A DNA stretch of 52,353 nucleotides from Clostridia bacterium (GCA_017461065.1 JAFTZC010000035.1:1-52353); one strand, 5' to 3'. Numbered from the stretch's first letter, positions 1 through 6,150 are shown. Notes: a model not told the origin generated them from the letters alone. Numbers and translations: made by a program.

Positions 1-99
1 AAAGAAGTGCGAGAAGCAGGCGTAGATATCCTTGTAGCCGGTTCAGCCGTATATAAGTCGGACAATCCTACGCGTACTATAAATATTATACGTGGATAG
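1..99 (+). CDS. rpe: Ribulose-phosphate 3-epimerase, C-terminal fragment
   Basis: The window opens inside this gene; the last 32 codons and a TAG stop are visible. The fragment reads KEVREAGVDILVAGSAVYKS and then a short tail, which matches the C-terminal phosphate-binding loop of the TIM-barrel epimerase (GAD-x-x-VAGSA). The enzyme interconverts ribulose 5-phosphate and xylulose 5-phosphate in the pentose phosphate pathway. In Bacillus, rpe lies just upstream of spoVM and rpmB, and that context recurs here. Only the tail can be judged, but the motif and neighbourhood agree. Confidence 0.85.
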   Translation, partial: KEVREAGVDILVAGSAVYKSDNPTRTINIIRG

Positions 100-144
100 T
101 AACTGATTACCATCTTCAAACATATATTATCTTAACGGAGATAT

Positions 145-225
145 ATGAAACAAATTATAGTAATCAACTGTCCCAAATTTCTTAAAAGTATAGTCCAAAA
201 AATTCAAAAGCTATTCAAAGATTAA
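145..225 (+). CDS. spoVM: SpoVM-like 26-residue sporulation peptide
   Basis: This is a 26-codon ORF with GGAG (137-140) just upstream. The peptide starts MKQIIVINCPKFLKSIV and ends FKD. Bacillus subtilis SpoVM is also 26 residues and shares MK at the start, the PKFL core, the following I-V, and an F-x-KD-like C-terminus. SpoVM is an amphipathic helix that recognises the convex forespore membrane and anchors SpoIVA, so it is needed for spore cortex and coat assembly. Position supports the call, because spoVM lies between rpe and rpmB in Bacillus. A terminator follows immediately. The homology comes from recalled sequence and synteny, not from a search. Confidence 0.78.
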   Translation: MKQIIVINCPKFLKSIVQKIQKLFKD

Positions 226-250
226 GGCGCTCGATTGAGCGCCTTGTGTT
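224..250 (+). terminator. Intrinsic terminator after spoVM
   Basis: The arms AAGGCGCTC (224-232) and GAGCGCCTT (237-245) pair perfectly around GATT, followed by a T-rich tail. The hairpin overlaps the spoVM stop codon and separates the rpe-spoVM transcript from cas13d. Confidence 0.8.
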
Positions 251-257
251 TGCTTTA

Positions 258-269
258 TTGGAGTAGTTA
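258..269. repeat. Left copy of a 12-bp inverted repeat bracketing cas13d and the CRISPR array
   Basis: TTGGAGTAGTTA here is the exact reverse complement of 3935-3946, just past the last CRISPR repeat. It lies between the spoVM terminator and the cas13d promoter. It may mark the ends of an inserted unit, but no target duplication is evident. Confidence 0.45.
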
Positions 270-278
270 AATTTGCTC

Positions 279-307
279 TTGAAATAACTTTATCTAAGTT
301 ATATAAT
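279..307 (+). promoter_or_regulatory. cas13d promoter with a palindrome between -35 and -10
   Basis: TTGAAA (279-284), a 17-bp spacer and TATAAT (302-307) form a near-consensus sigma-A promoter. The spacer itself is an inverted repeat: TAACTT (285-290), five bases, AAGTTA (296-301), filling the gap between the hexamers exactly. This is a classic place for a repressor site. The predicted start near 314 leaves a short leader with GGAGA (326-330) before the ATG at 337. Confidence 0.75.
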
Positions 308-336
308 ATAATCAAACTTAATACTGGAGAAGTCTT

Positions 337-3300
337 ATGGCAATCGAAAGAAAAGAGCAAGATTTAAAAAATATCAAAGAGTTTAAGGGAGCAAGTCGTT
401 CTTCATCTAAAGGTAATAAGCTGAATGCTAAAAAGATAGGCTTAAAGTCAACGTTAATTTTTAATGATAAAATTGCCTTGACGTCTTTTGCTAAGGATAA
501 AACCAATTCAAAGAATAGTTCAAACGTGGAATCAATTACCTCAAAAACAGGTGACATCGTTTATAGCCAAAATCCCACATTATTTAATGCGATTGTTACC
601 AAAAGTGACATTAACTTAGTTCCACTCAAGAATGATATTAAAAAAGTAGTAGGTGGAAAGGTTTCAATGGCAAATCCTGCTAATGGTGTTGTTAGCAAGG
701 ATTATGTTGGTATCAAAGGAGCATTGGAGCTTAAGTACTTCGGTAAAGTATTTTCTAATGATAATATTCACGTTCAGATAGCTTATAACGTAGCAGACGT
801 AAAGAAGATTCTAATTCCATACGTTGAACAAATTATATACCTTTGTTACAATTTAGATAGAAAGAAAATAGACGTAGCCGGTGAGGAATTTAAGCGAGAC
901 GTGATTGGTACGACTTATTTTCAAAGTTCCTATAAGAATTTTAAGTCTTTAATGGAATCATCAAGTTCACATACTGCATTGAAGAATCTTGCAAAATTAA
1001 ATGCAGTCAATGCTCTTTTGGATAACTATCCTGTTTATTATTCCTATTTTGGAGACGTTTTCCGTACTCCTAAGAAAGGCAAAGGCGGTAAGCTTGATTA
1101 TAATTCTATTTTAGAGTCTCAAGACTATAATTATAATGTTTTCCGTACTCTTTCAATGATTAGACAGGCTTGCACACATGAGAAAGTTGTGGGAACAAAC
1201 GTATTGGCTGAGAAATTTTTATATGACTTTTCTGCCCCTAAGAGTGTATGCCCTGATTTATATGAATTTATAGAAGGCTTTGCAAAAAAAGAATTTCAAG
1301 CAGTGAATGCGGATTTTTGTAAAAATGCTGGCAATAACTTATATATTCTTAGCAATTTATATCCCAAAATATCTTTTGGTGAATTAGTTACTAATTATTA
1401 TAAGTACGTTGTTATTAAAGAAAATAATAACTTAGGAATTAATTTGCGTTTAGTTAGGGAGATTATTCTCTACTATTTTATGCCGGAATTAAAGGACAAG
1501 GAGTATGACAGTTATCGTTCAAAGATATATACAATTATGGGGTATGTAATCTACAATCATCTAAAAGGAAGTGAAAAGCTTGAAGAGATCGTTAATGAAT
1601 TGCGGGCAAATGCTTCGGAAGATGGTAGAATCCAAATATATTCTGATTTTGCTGAAATGCTATGGAAGGAAATTGCACCTTTAATGCAAAAAGTTGTTGC
1701 TTTGTTGCGCGATGAAATGGAGAGAAAGGGTGCCACAAGAAATGGTACGCTTACGGCAATTGAAATCACCGAAGATAAGATAGCTGATTGCTTGCAATCA
1801 TCAAAGAAAATGTCATATTTTGCAAAGCTATTATTGTTTGTTTGTAAGTTCTTAAATGGTAAAGAAATCAATGAGCTTTTAACAAATTTTATAAACAAGT
1901 TTGATGGCATCGCAGATCTTATTTATAGCGCCAATAAGTGTGGTTATAGAATTTGTTTTTCTCCTGAATTCAAAGAATTAGAAAAAGCACGTGAAATAGC
2001 TGAGGACCTACGAATAATTAAAAACGTAGCACGTATGAAACGAGAGGGAGGTACTTATACCGGTCAAATGCTTGTTGATGCAGTTAATTTGTTGGGTATT
2101 AAAAGTGCTGTTTTGACAAAAGAAGACGTTGAGGGAAGTGCTCTTTCTCCTAATGAATCTAAAGCATTTTTAGATAGACTAAATAAAAACGCCAACAATC
2201 ATCAATTGAGGAACTTTATTATAAACAACGTTTTGAAATCAAAGTGGTTTTTCTACATCATTAGATATATGAAGCCGGAAATATGCGCTACCCTTATGAA
2301 AAATCGTAGGCTTGTTTCATTTGCAATAGGGGAAATAAATGATGCTCAGATAGTTAGGTACTATCAATCTGTACAAGGTATCAAGCTGGAAACGAATAAT
2401 TTGAAAGAGGGTAGACAGCTGCTTGCTAAAATGCTTTCGGAATTCAACCTTGATTCCGTTATGAATACTATTGAAAATATGGACAAAAAAGCCTATGCCA
2501 CACAGTCGCCTGATTCTCAAAAAGAAAAGAGTAAAGCACTGGTTACATTGTATTTAACAGTTGCATATTTAATAGTCAAAAATATAGTTCAAATTAACAC
2601 TCGTTTTAGTATTGCTATGAGCTGTTTGGAAAGAGATTTGAATCTTTTGGGAAGAAGTCCAGAAGACTTGCTCGCTCTAACTACTCGTTTTGCTGAAAAA
2701 GATGCTCTACTTATTTCTAAATACAACAGTCTTAGAGATAGTATACGCGACGCATCTATTTCGAACGAGCAAAAACGTGTGGAATATAAGCGACTAAAAG
2801 AATTTCAAAAAGACATGCATTTTTCATTGCATCACTATTATTGTGTAAAGTCTAATTTAGAAACAGCAAAGTCTATCGAATCACTTTTAAGGGATTTTAG
2901 AAACGTCGTAGTGCATATGGGCGCTGTTAATTCATTCCCAAAATATGTTCAAGATATTGGAGCCATAAGCTCATATTACGATGTTTATATGTACACAATT
3001 CAAAAAATATTGGTTTCCAAAGCTCTTCAATCAAGGAATGAATCGATTTTGGGCTTTGCTCAAAAATACGAAGAGCTCTTGAGTAAGCATAATACCTATG
3101 TAAAAGATTTTACTTGGATTATCAACGCACCTTTTGCTTACAATATTGCAAGATATAAGAATCTTAGTATAAAGGATCTATTCTACAATGAGAAAAGTAA
3201 AGAAAAAATTAGTATGGGAAGTGCACCTTCCTCTCCCATAAAACCAACTGTTGAATTTGATGAGGTTACTGAAGAAATTGAAGAAGAGGAAGAATTTTAC

Positions 3301-3543
3301 TTTGGTTATAAAATAGGACAAAACGTGCTTATGGTAAACGTAGAAGCAACTGCTCGTAAAGGCTTACGTGGGGTTATTAAAGATACGGAATTGAAAGTTA
3401 CAGTTTCGCCTGCAATGGTTTTAGAAAGTGGATTACCGGCTGAAACCTACGTAGGTAAATCGTTAATGGTTTCTTTGTTGGACTGGAATGAAGGGCCTAA
3501 AGCATTTAGTTCCGAAATTATTGACAAAAACACTCAAATTTAA
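337..3543 (+). CDS. cas13d: CRISPR-associated RNA-guided RNase Cas13d (type VI-D) with a C-terminal extension
   Basis: This 1068-residue protein is the single effector of a class 2 type VI-D CRISPR system. Cas13 processes pre-crRNA, binds complementary RNA and then cleaves RNA through two HEPN domains. Both catalytic HEPN motifs are intact: R276-QACT-H281 and R855-NVVV-H860. Other Cas13d-like stretches are KYFGKVFSNDNIHVQ near residue 130, GKEIN-LLTNFINKFD near 510, and HNTYVKDF followed by YNIARYKNLSIKDLF, which ends at about residue 949. Known Cas13d proteins end near this point, at roughly 920-1000 residues. Here about 118 residues follow: a Ser/Pro and Glu-rich linker (E-E-I-E-E-E-E-E) and then a beta-rich segment (about 990-1060) ending V-G-K-S-L-M-V-S-L-L-D, which could be an OB/S1-like RNA-binding fold (inference). 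The N-terminal 75 residues are Lys/Ser-rich. The start is set by GGAGA at 326-330. The CRISPR array begins 11 bp after the stop; no cas1, cas2 or WYL gene is nearby. Confidence 0.95.
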   Translation: MAIERKEQDLKNIKEFKGASRSSSKGNKLNAKKIGLKSTLIFNDKIALTSFAKDKTNSKNSSNVESITSKTGDIVYSQNPTLFNAIVTKSDINLVPLKNDIKKVVGGKVSMANPANGVVSKDYVGIKGALELKYFGKVFSNDNIHVQIAYNVADVKKILIPYVEQIIYLCYNLDRKKIDVAGEEFKRDVIGTTYFQSSYKNFKSLMESSSSHTALKNLAKLNAVNALLDNYPVYYSYFGDVFRTPKKGKGGKLDYNSILESQDYNYNVFRTLSMIRQACTHEKVVGTNVLAEKFLYDFSAPKSVCPDLYEFIEGFAKKEFQAVNADFCKNAGNNLYILSNLYPKISFGELVTNYYKYVVIKENNNLGINLRLVREIILYYFMPELKDKEYDSYRSKIYTIMGYVIYNHLKGSEKLEEIVNELRANASEDGRIQIYSDFAEMLWKEIAPLMQKVVALLRDEMERKGATRNGTLTAIEITEDKIADCLQSSKKMSYFAKLLLFVCKFLNGKEINELLTNFINKFDGIADLIYSANKCGYRICFSPEFKELEKAREIAEDLRIIKNVARMKREGGTYTGQMLVDAVNLLGIKSAVLTKEDVEGSALSPNESKAFLDRLNKNANNHQLRNFIINNVLKSKWFFYIIRYMKPEICATLMKNRRLVSFAIGEINDAQIVRYYQSVQGIKLETNNLKEGRQLLAKMLSEFNLDSVMNTIENMDKKAYATQSPDSQKEKSKALVTLYLTVAYLIVKNIVQINTRFSIAMSCLERDLNLLGRSPEDLLALTTRFAEKDALLISKYNSLRDSIRDASISNEQKRVEYKRLKEFQKDMHFSLHHYYCVKSNLETAKSIESLLRDFRNVVVHMGAVNSFPKYVQDIGAISSYYDVYMYTIQKILVSKALQSRNESILGFAQKYEELLSKHNTYVKDFTWIINAPFAYNIARYKNLSIKDLFYNEKSKEKISMGSAPSSPIKPTVEFDEVTEEIEEEEEFYFGYKIGQNVLMVNVEATARKGLRGVIKDTELKVTVSPAMVLESGLPAETYVGKSLMVSLLDWNEGPKAFSSEIIDKNTQI

Positions 3544-3549
3544 TATAAT
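3521..3549 (+). promoter_or_regulatory. Consensus promoter of the CRISPR array inside the cas13d 3' end
   Basis: TTGACA (3521-3526), exactly 17 bp, and TATAAT (3544-3549) match the sigma-A consensus at all 12 positions. The -35 box lies in the Ile-Asp-Lys codons of the cas13d C-terminus, and the -10 follows the TAA stop directly. A start 6-7 nt past the -10 falls at 3555-3556, the first bases of repeat 1. The array therefore has its own strong promoter and practically no leader. Confidence 0.85.
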
Positions 3550-3554
3550 TTGAG

Positions 3555-3920
3555 GTACAATACTGGTGTAAAATTACACTAGTCTAAAACTAGTTGTTTG
3601 TTTTGACGATTAGTACTTCTGTACAATACTGGTGTAAAATTACACTAGTCTAAAACTTTCATTGAAGTCGAAATCTAACATTGTTGGTACAATACTGGTG
3701 TAAAATTACACTAGTCTAAAACTAGCCGTCAATTTCTTGAATAATGCCGTAGGTACAATACTGGTGTAAAATTACACTAGTCTAAAACGGGGCATATTGT
3801 ATCTAAGAAATACTATCAGTACAATACTGGTGTAAAATTACACTAGTCTAAAACTGAGTCATCTATTAGACTCACGGTGTTTAAGTACAATACTGGTGTA
3901 AAATTACACTAGTCTAAAAA
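3555..3920 (+). CRISPR. Type VI-D CRISPR array, 6 repeats and 5 spacers
   Basis: Six 36-nt repeats start at 3555, 3621, 3687, 3753, 3819 and 3885. They are identical except that the last base of the sixth is A instead of C. The five spacers are all exactly 30 nt (3591-3620, 3657-3686, 3723-3752, 3789-3818, 3855-3884). Each repeat begins GTACAATACTGG and ends AGTCTAAAAC. Arms ACTGGTGTA and TACACTAGT form a 9-bp stem (one G-U pair) with an AAAT loop, leaving a 3' CTAAAAC next to the spacer. This matches the Cas13d crRNA layout of a 5' repeat handle ending in AAAC. The orientation equals that of cas13d. The degenerate sixth repeat marks the distal end, so new spacers would be expected at the cas13d side. 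Confidence 0.97.
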
Positions 3921-3934
3921 AGATTATTTAGGAA

Positions 3935-3946
3935 TAACTACTCCAA
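3935..3946. repeat. Right copy of the 12-bp inverted repeat bracketing cas13d and the array
   Basis: TAACTACTCCAA is the exact reverse complement of 258-269. A weaker local hairpin, TACTCC (3939-3944) with GGAGTA (3960-3965), could form around a 15-nt loop but has no T-run, so it is a poor terminator. The rest of the gap from 3921 to 4048 holds only the next promoter. Confidence 0.45.
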
Positions 3947-4013
3947 AACGTATATTGCCGGAGTAAAATATTAATAGTAGAATAATAGGTAATACGATCC
4001 TTGTTTTTTAGTA

Positions 4014-4042
4014 TTGCTTTATTTTCTTTGTTTTGCTATAAT
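4014..4042 (+). promoter_or_regulatory. Promoter of the DUF488 cassette, apparently leaderless
   Basis: TTGCTT (4014-4019), 17 bp and a perfect TATAAT (4037-4042) lie directly before the ATG at 4049. A start about 7 nt after the -10 coincides with the A of the ATG. No Shine-Dalgarno sequence is present between them. The -35 is weak (3 of 6). Confidence 0.6.
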
Positions 4043-4048
4043 CTCAAT

Positions 4049-4657
4049 ATGAAAAAGAAAGTTTATACAATAGGATATACTTGTTTGCCTATAGATTCCT
4101 TCGTAAAGGAATTACAAAGGTATGGCATTACTTGTCTTGTAGACGTGCGCAGTATACCAAAATCAACTTATTTTAAAGATTTTGATAAAGAAACTCTCAA
4201 TTTAAGATTGAATCAAGAAGGCATATTGTATAGAAATTATGCTTTTGAATTTGGTGCTCGCCAAGATAACCATAGTCTTTATCCCAATGGGTATTTAGAC
4301 TTTGAAATTTTTTCTAAAACTGAAAACTTTATGCAAGGCATATCTAAATTAAATGCCGGCATAGAATTAAAACAAGTTTTTGCGCTAATGTGTGCAGAGA
4401 AAGACCCTTATAATTGTCATAGATGTATAATGGTTTCACGTTTCTTACAAGATTATGATTTTGAAGTTTATCATATTGTTGGAGAAGACCAATTAGTATC
4501 TCAAAAAGAAATAGAAGCACGATTAGTTGATGAATATTTTCCAAACAGAAATCAAGTTTCACTGTTTTCAGAAAACAACTTGTCTGAGGAGGAATGTTTA
4601 GTTTGTGCTTATAGGAAACGGAATGAAGAAATAGGTTTTAAAATCGAGGAAGAATAA
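4049..4657 (+). CDS. DUF488 family protein, first of a tandem pair
   Basis: A 202-residue protein if started at ATG 4049 (MKKKVYTIGYT). An in-frame TTG at 4001 would add 16 hydrophobic residues, but it lies upstream of the -10 box and has no ribosome-binding site. The family signature is clear: YTIGY at the N-terminus, a central LVDVRSIP-S, a DLxxRLNQEGI-Y-like segment, and the C-terminal Cys block L-M-C-A-E-x-D-P-x-x-C-H-R. The conserved Asp/Arg of DVR and the C-(x)n-CHR cluster are the likely active or metal-binding residues. The biochemical function of DUF488 is not established. A Cys-containing tail (E-E-C-L-V-C-A-Y-R-K) follows the core. The next gene, also DUF488, starts directly after the stop, so the two are translationally coupled. 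Base use is more AT-rich than in the housekeeping genes. Confidence 0.85.
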   Translation: MKKKVYTIGYTCLPIDSFVKELQRYGITCLVDVRSIPKSTYFKDFDKETLNLRLNQEGILYRNYAFEFGARQDNHSLYPNGYLDFEIFSKTENFMQGISKLNAGIELKQVFALMCAEKDPYNCHRCIMVSRFLQDYDFEVYHIVGEDQLVSQKEIEARLVDEYFPNRNQVSLFSENNLSEEECLVCAYRKRNEEIGFKIEEE

Positions 4658-5098
4658 ATGAAGTTATTTACAATCGGATTTACACAAAAAAATGCGAGGA
4701 AGTTTTTCGGTTTATTACAGAAAAATGGTATCAAAACAGTTGTCGATATAAGACTGAATAATACCTCTCAGCTTGCAGCGTTTGCAAAAGGGGAGGACTT
4801 GAAGTTTTTTTTGACAGAGTTTTGCGCAATTGACTATATTCACGACGTAACATTTGCCCCAACTGAAAGTTTACTTAAAGATTACAAATCTAAGAAAGTT
4901 TCTTGGTATGATTATGAAAAAGAATTTGATCGTATTATGTTAGGGCGTAATATTAAGAACCACATTCTAAACAACTATTCTAATAAAGACTCTATTTGCC
5001 TTCTATGCTCAGAAGCTCTTCCGAATCAATGTCATAGAAGACTTGTGGCTAATATTTTTAAAGAGACTTTAAACGATGTAGAAATTGTTCATTTATAG
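4658..5098 (+). CDS. DUF488 family protein, second of a tandem pair
   Basis: A 146-residue protein whose ATG abuts the TAA of the preceding DUF488 gene, so the pair is probably co-translated. It begins MKLFTIGFTQKNARKFF, has VVDIRLNN in place of the usual VDVRS, and ends with LLCSEALPNQCHRRLVA, the family's C-x-E-x-x-P-x-x-CHR motif. It is shorter than its neighbour and diverges from it, so the pair is not a recent duplication and may form a heterodimer (inference). Its stop overlaps the ribosome-binding site of the next gene (AGGAG, 5097-5101). No enzymatic activity can be assigned from sequence. Confidence 0.85.
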   Translation: MKLFTIGFTQKNARKFFGLLQKNGIKTVVDIRLNNTSQLAAFAKGEDLKFFLTEFCAIDYIHDVTFAPTESLLKDYKSKKVSWYDYEKEFDRIMLGRNIKNHILNNYSNKDSICLLCSEALPNQCHRRLVANIFKETLNDVEIVHL

Positions 5099-5108
5099 GA
5101 GCGTCGTA

Positions 5109-5999
5109 ATGCAAAGGGTTCGATTGGTGATTCTTGCAAAGTCTTATAAGCAAGGTGGATATTGCGTTGCTGGATTAAATCTCTTTAATGGAGAATGGAT
5201 TCGTTTGGTTTCGAGTAGAGGCCATGATAATGCTATCTCAAAATACGCTATGGATAGCAGGAGCATTAATTGTTTGGATATTGTCGATGTTGATTTGATA
5301 GAGCACGTCCCATTGGCGTGTCAAAAAGAAAACTTCCGAGTTTATGAAGAAACTGGGATTATAAAAACGGGTAAGTTGGGCTTGGAAGATGTTGTTAACG
5401 AGATGAATCTAGACAAGCCTAATTATATTTTTGCAAACAGCGACAAATATATATTCGCTAGAGATGTAAAAGAATTAAATAGGTCGTTATTATTTGTAAA
5501 AGTTTCAAATTTTCAAGTTACAACAAAATCGAATTTTGAAACGGATAAACCCAAATTTAAATGTTCATTTTGTTACAATAATACCTATTATGTTAATTTA
5601 AGTTTGACAGATCCGAATTTTTGCAGCCTTGACAAAGTTGGAAAGGTGCTTAGATCAGCGGCCTTGGTTATAAGTTTACCAAGTAAAGCGTATGAAGATG
5701 GGGCTTTTTATAAATTTGTTTCAAGTGTGTTTCCTTTGGAGGAAATGGATGGGATTAGTTCCAAAGCTTCGGAGTATATCCCTACTTGTAAAATCTATCA
5801 CGTATTAACGCCGGATGGAGAGGAAACATTCTATCATTCAAGCTTTAATATAGATAAGTTTGACTCTCTTGGATATACAAAGATATCGGATGAACATTTG
5901 TTTTATCAAGTAGTTTCGGACAAAGCAATAGGGGATATCTTCTATATAAATAAAGAAAAATTTGAAGTTGTTTCAATTTCAGTAGAAGAAATATTTTGA
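5109..5999 (+). CDS. Dual-OB-domain-like protein of the DUF488 cassette
   Basis: A 296-residue protein if started at ATG 5109, which has AGGAG at 5097-5101; a TTG at 5085 lies inside the preceding gene. The N-terminal half begins RVRLVILAKSYKQGGYCVAG, then L-F-N-G-E-W-I-R-L-V. This resembles proteins annotated as dual OB-domain proteins, with two small beta-barrels that would bind nucleic acid or nucleotides. A second beta-rich segment starts near residue 150 (K-F-K-C-S-F-C-Y-N-N-T-Y-Y-V), and a third region closes with F-Y-I-N-K-E-K-F-E-V-V. It is the last gene of the DUF488 operon and is followed by a terminator. Family assignment is by recalled similarity and beta-rich pattern; the role is unknown. 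It shows no WYL motif, so it is not the usual type VI-D accessory. Confidence 0.65.
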   Translation: MQRVRLVILAKSYKQGGYCVAGLNLFNGEWIRLVSSRGHDNAISKYAMDSRSINCLDIVDVDLIEHVPLACQKENFRVYEETGIIKTGKLGLEDVVNEMNLDKPNYIFANSDKYIFARDVKELNRSLLFVKVSNFQVTTKSNFETDKPKFKCSFCYNNTYYVNLSLTDPNFCSLDKVGKVLRSAALVISLPSKAYEDGAFYKFVSSVFPLEEMDGISSKASEYIPTCKIYHVLTPDGEETFYHSSFNIDKFDSLGYTKISDEHLFYQVVSDKAIGDIFYINKEKFEVVSISVEEIF

Positions 6000-6092
6000 G
6001 TATTTAAACGTTGTTTAACAATGGCGAATATACAAAAAATAATTATTTTTAAAAGCATAATCTATCAATAAAGAAATATGTTTTATACGACA

Positions 6093-6118
6093 AAAAGCAC
6101 TTGTTTCCAAGTGCTTTT
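6093..6118. terminator. Bidirectional terminator between the DUF488 operon and rpmB
   Basis: AAAAGCACTTG (6093-6103) and CAAGTGCTTTT (6108-6118) pair perfectly around TTTC. A/T tracts on both sides let it work for the cassette on the plus strand and for rpmB on the minus strand. It marks the right end of the accessory insert. Confidence 0.85.
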
Positions 6119-6150
6119 CAAAACCTTTTTTGGATTTCTAAAAAACTAAA

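Noticed and set aside
337-3543. Effector as Cas13a, Cas13b, Cas13c or Cas9
   Set aside because: HEPN R-X4-H spacing, the core motifs, the 36-nt repeat ending AAAC and the roughly 950-residue core all fit Cas13d. No HNH or RuvC motif is present.
3591-3884. Self-targeting spacers
   Set aside because: By eye I found no match of any spacer to other parts of the window, but no genome-wide search was possible.
3939-3965. Terminator of the CRISPR array
   Set aside because: Only a 6-bp stem with a 15-nt loop and no T-run; too weak to call.
5109-5999. WYL-domain accessory of type VI-D
   Set aside because: No W-Y-L motif and no N-terminal DNA-binding helix; the start instead matches dual-OB-like proteins.
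100-6150. tRNA as an integration target for the insert
   Set aside because: No tRNA-like cloverleaf was recognised in the flanks or elsewhere in the window.
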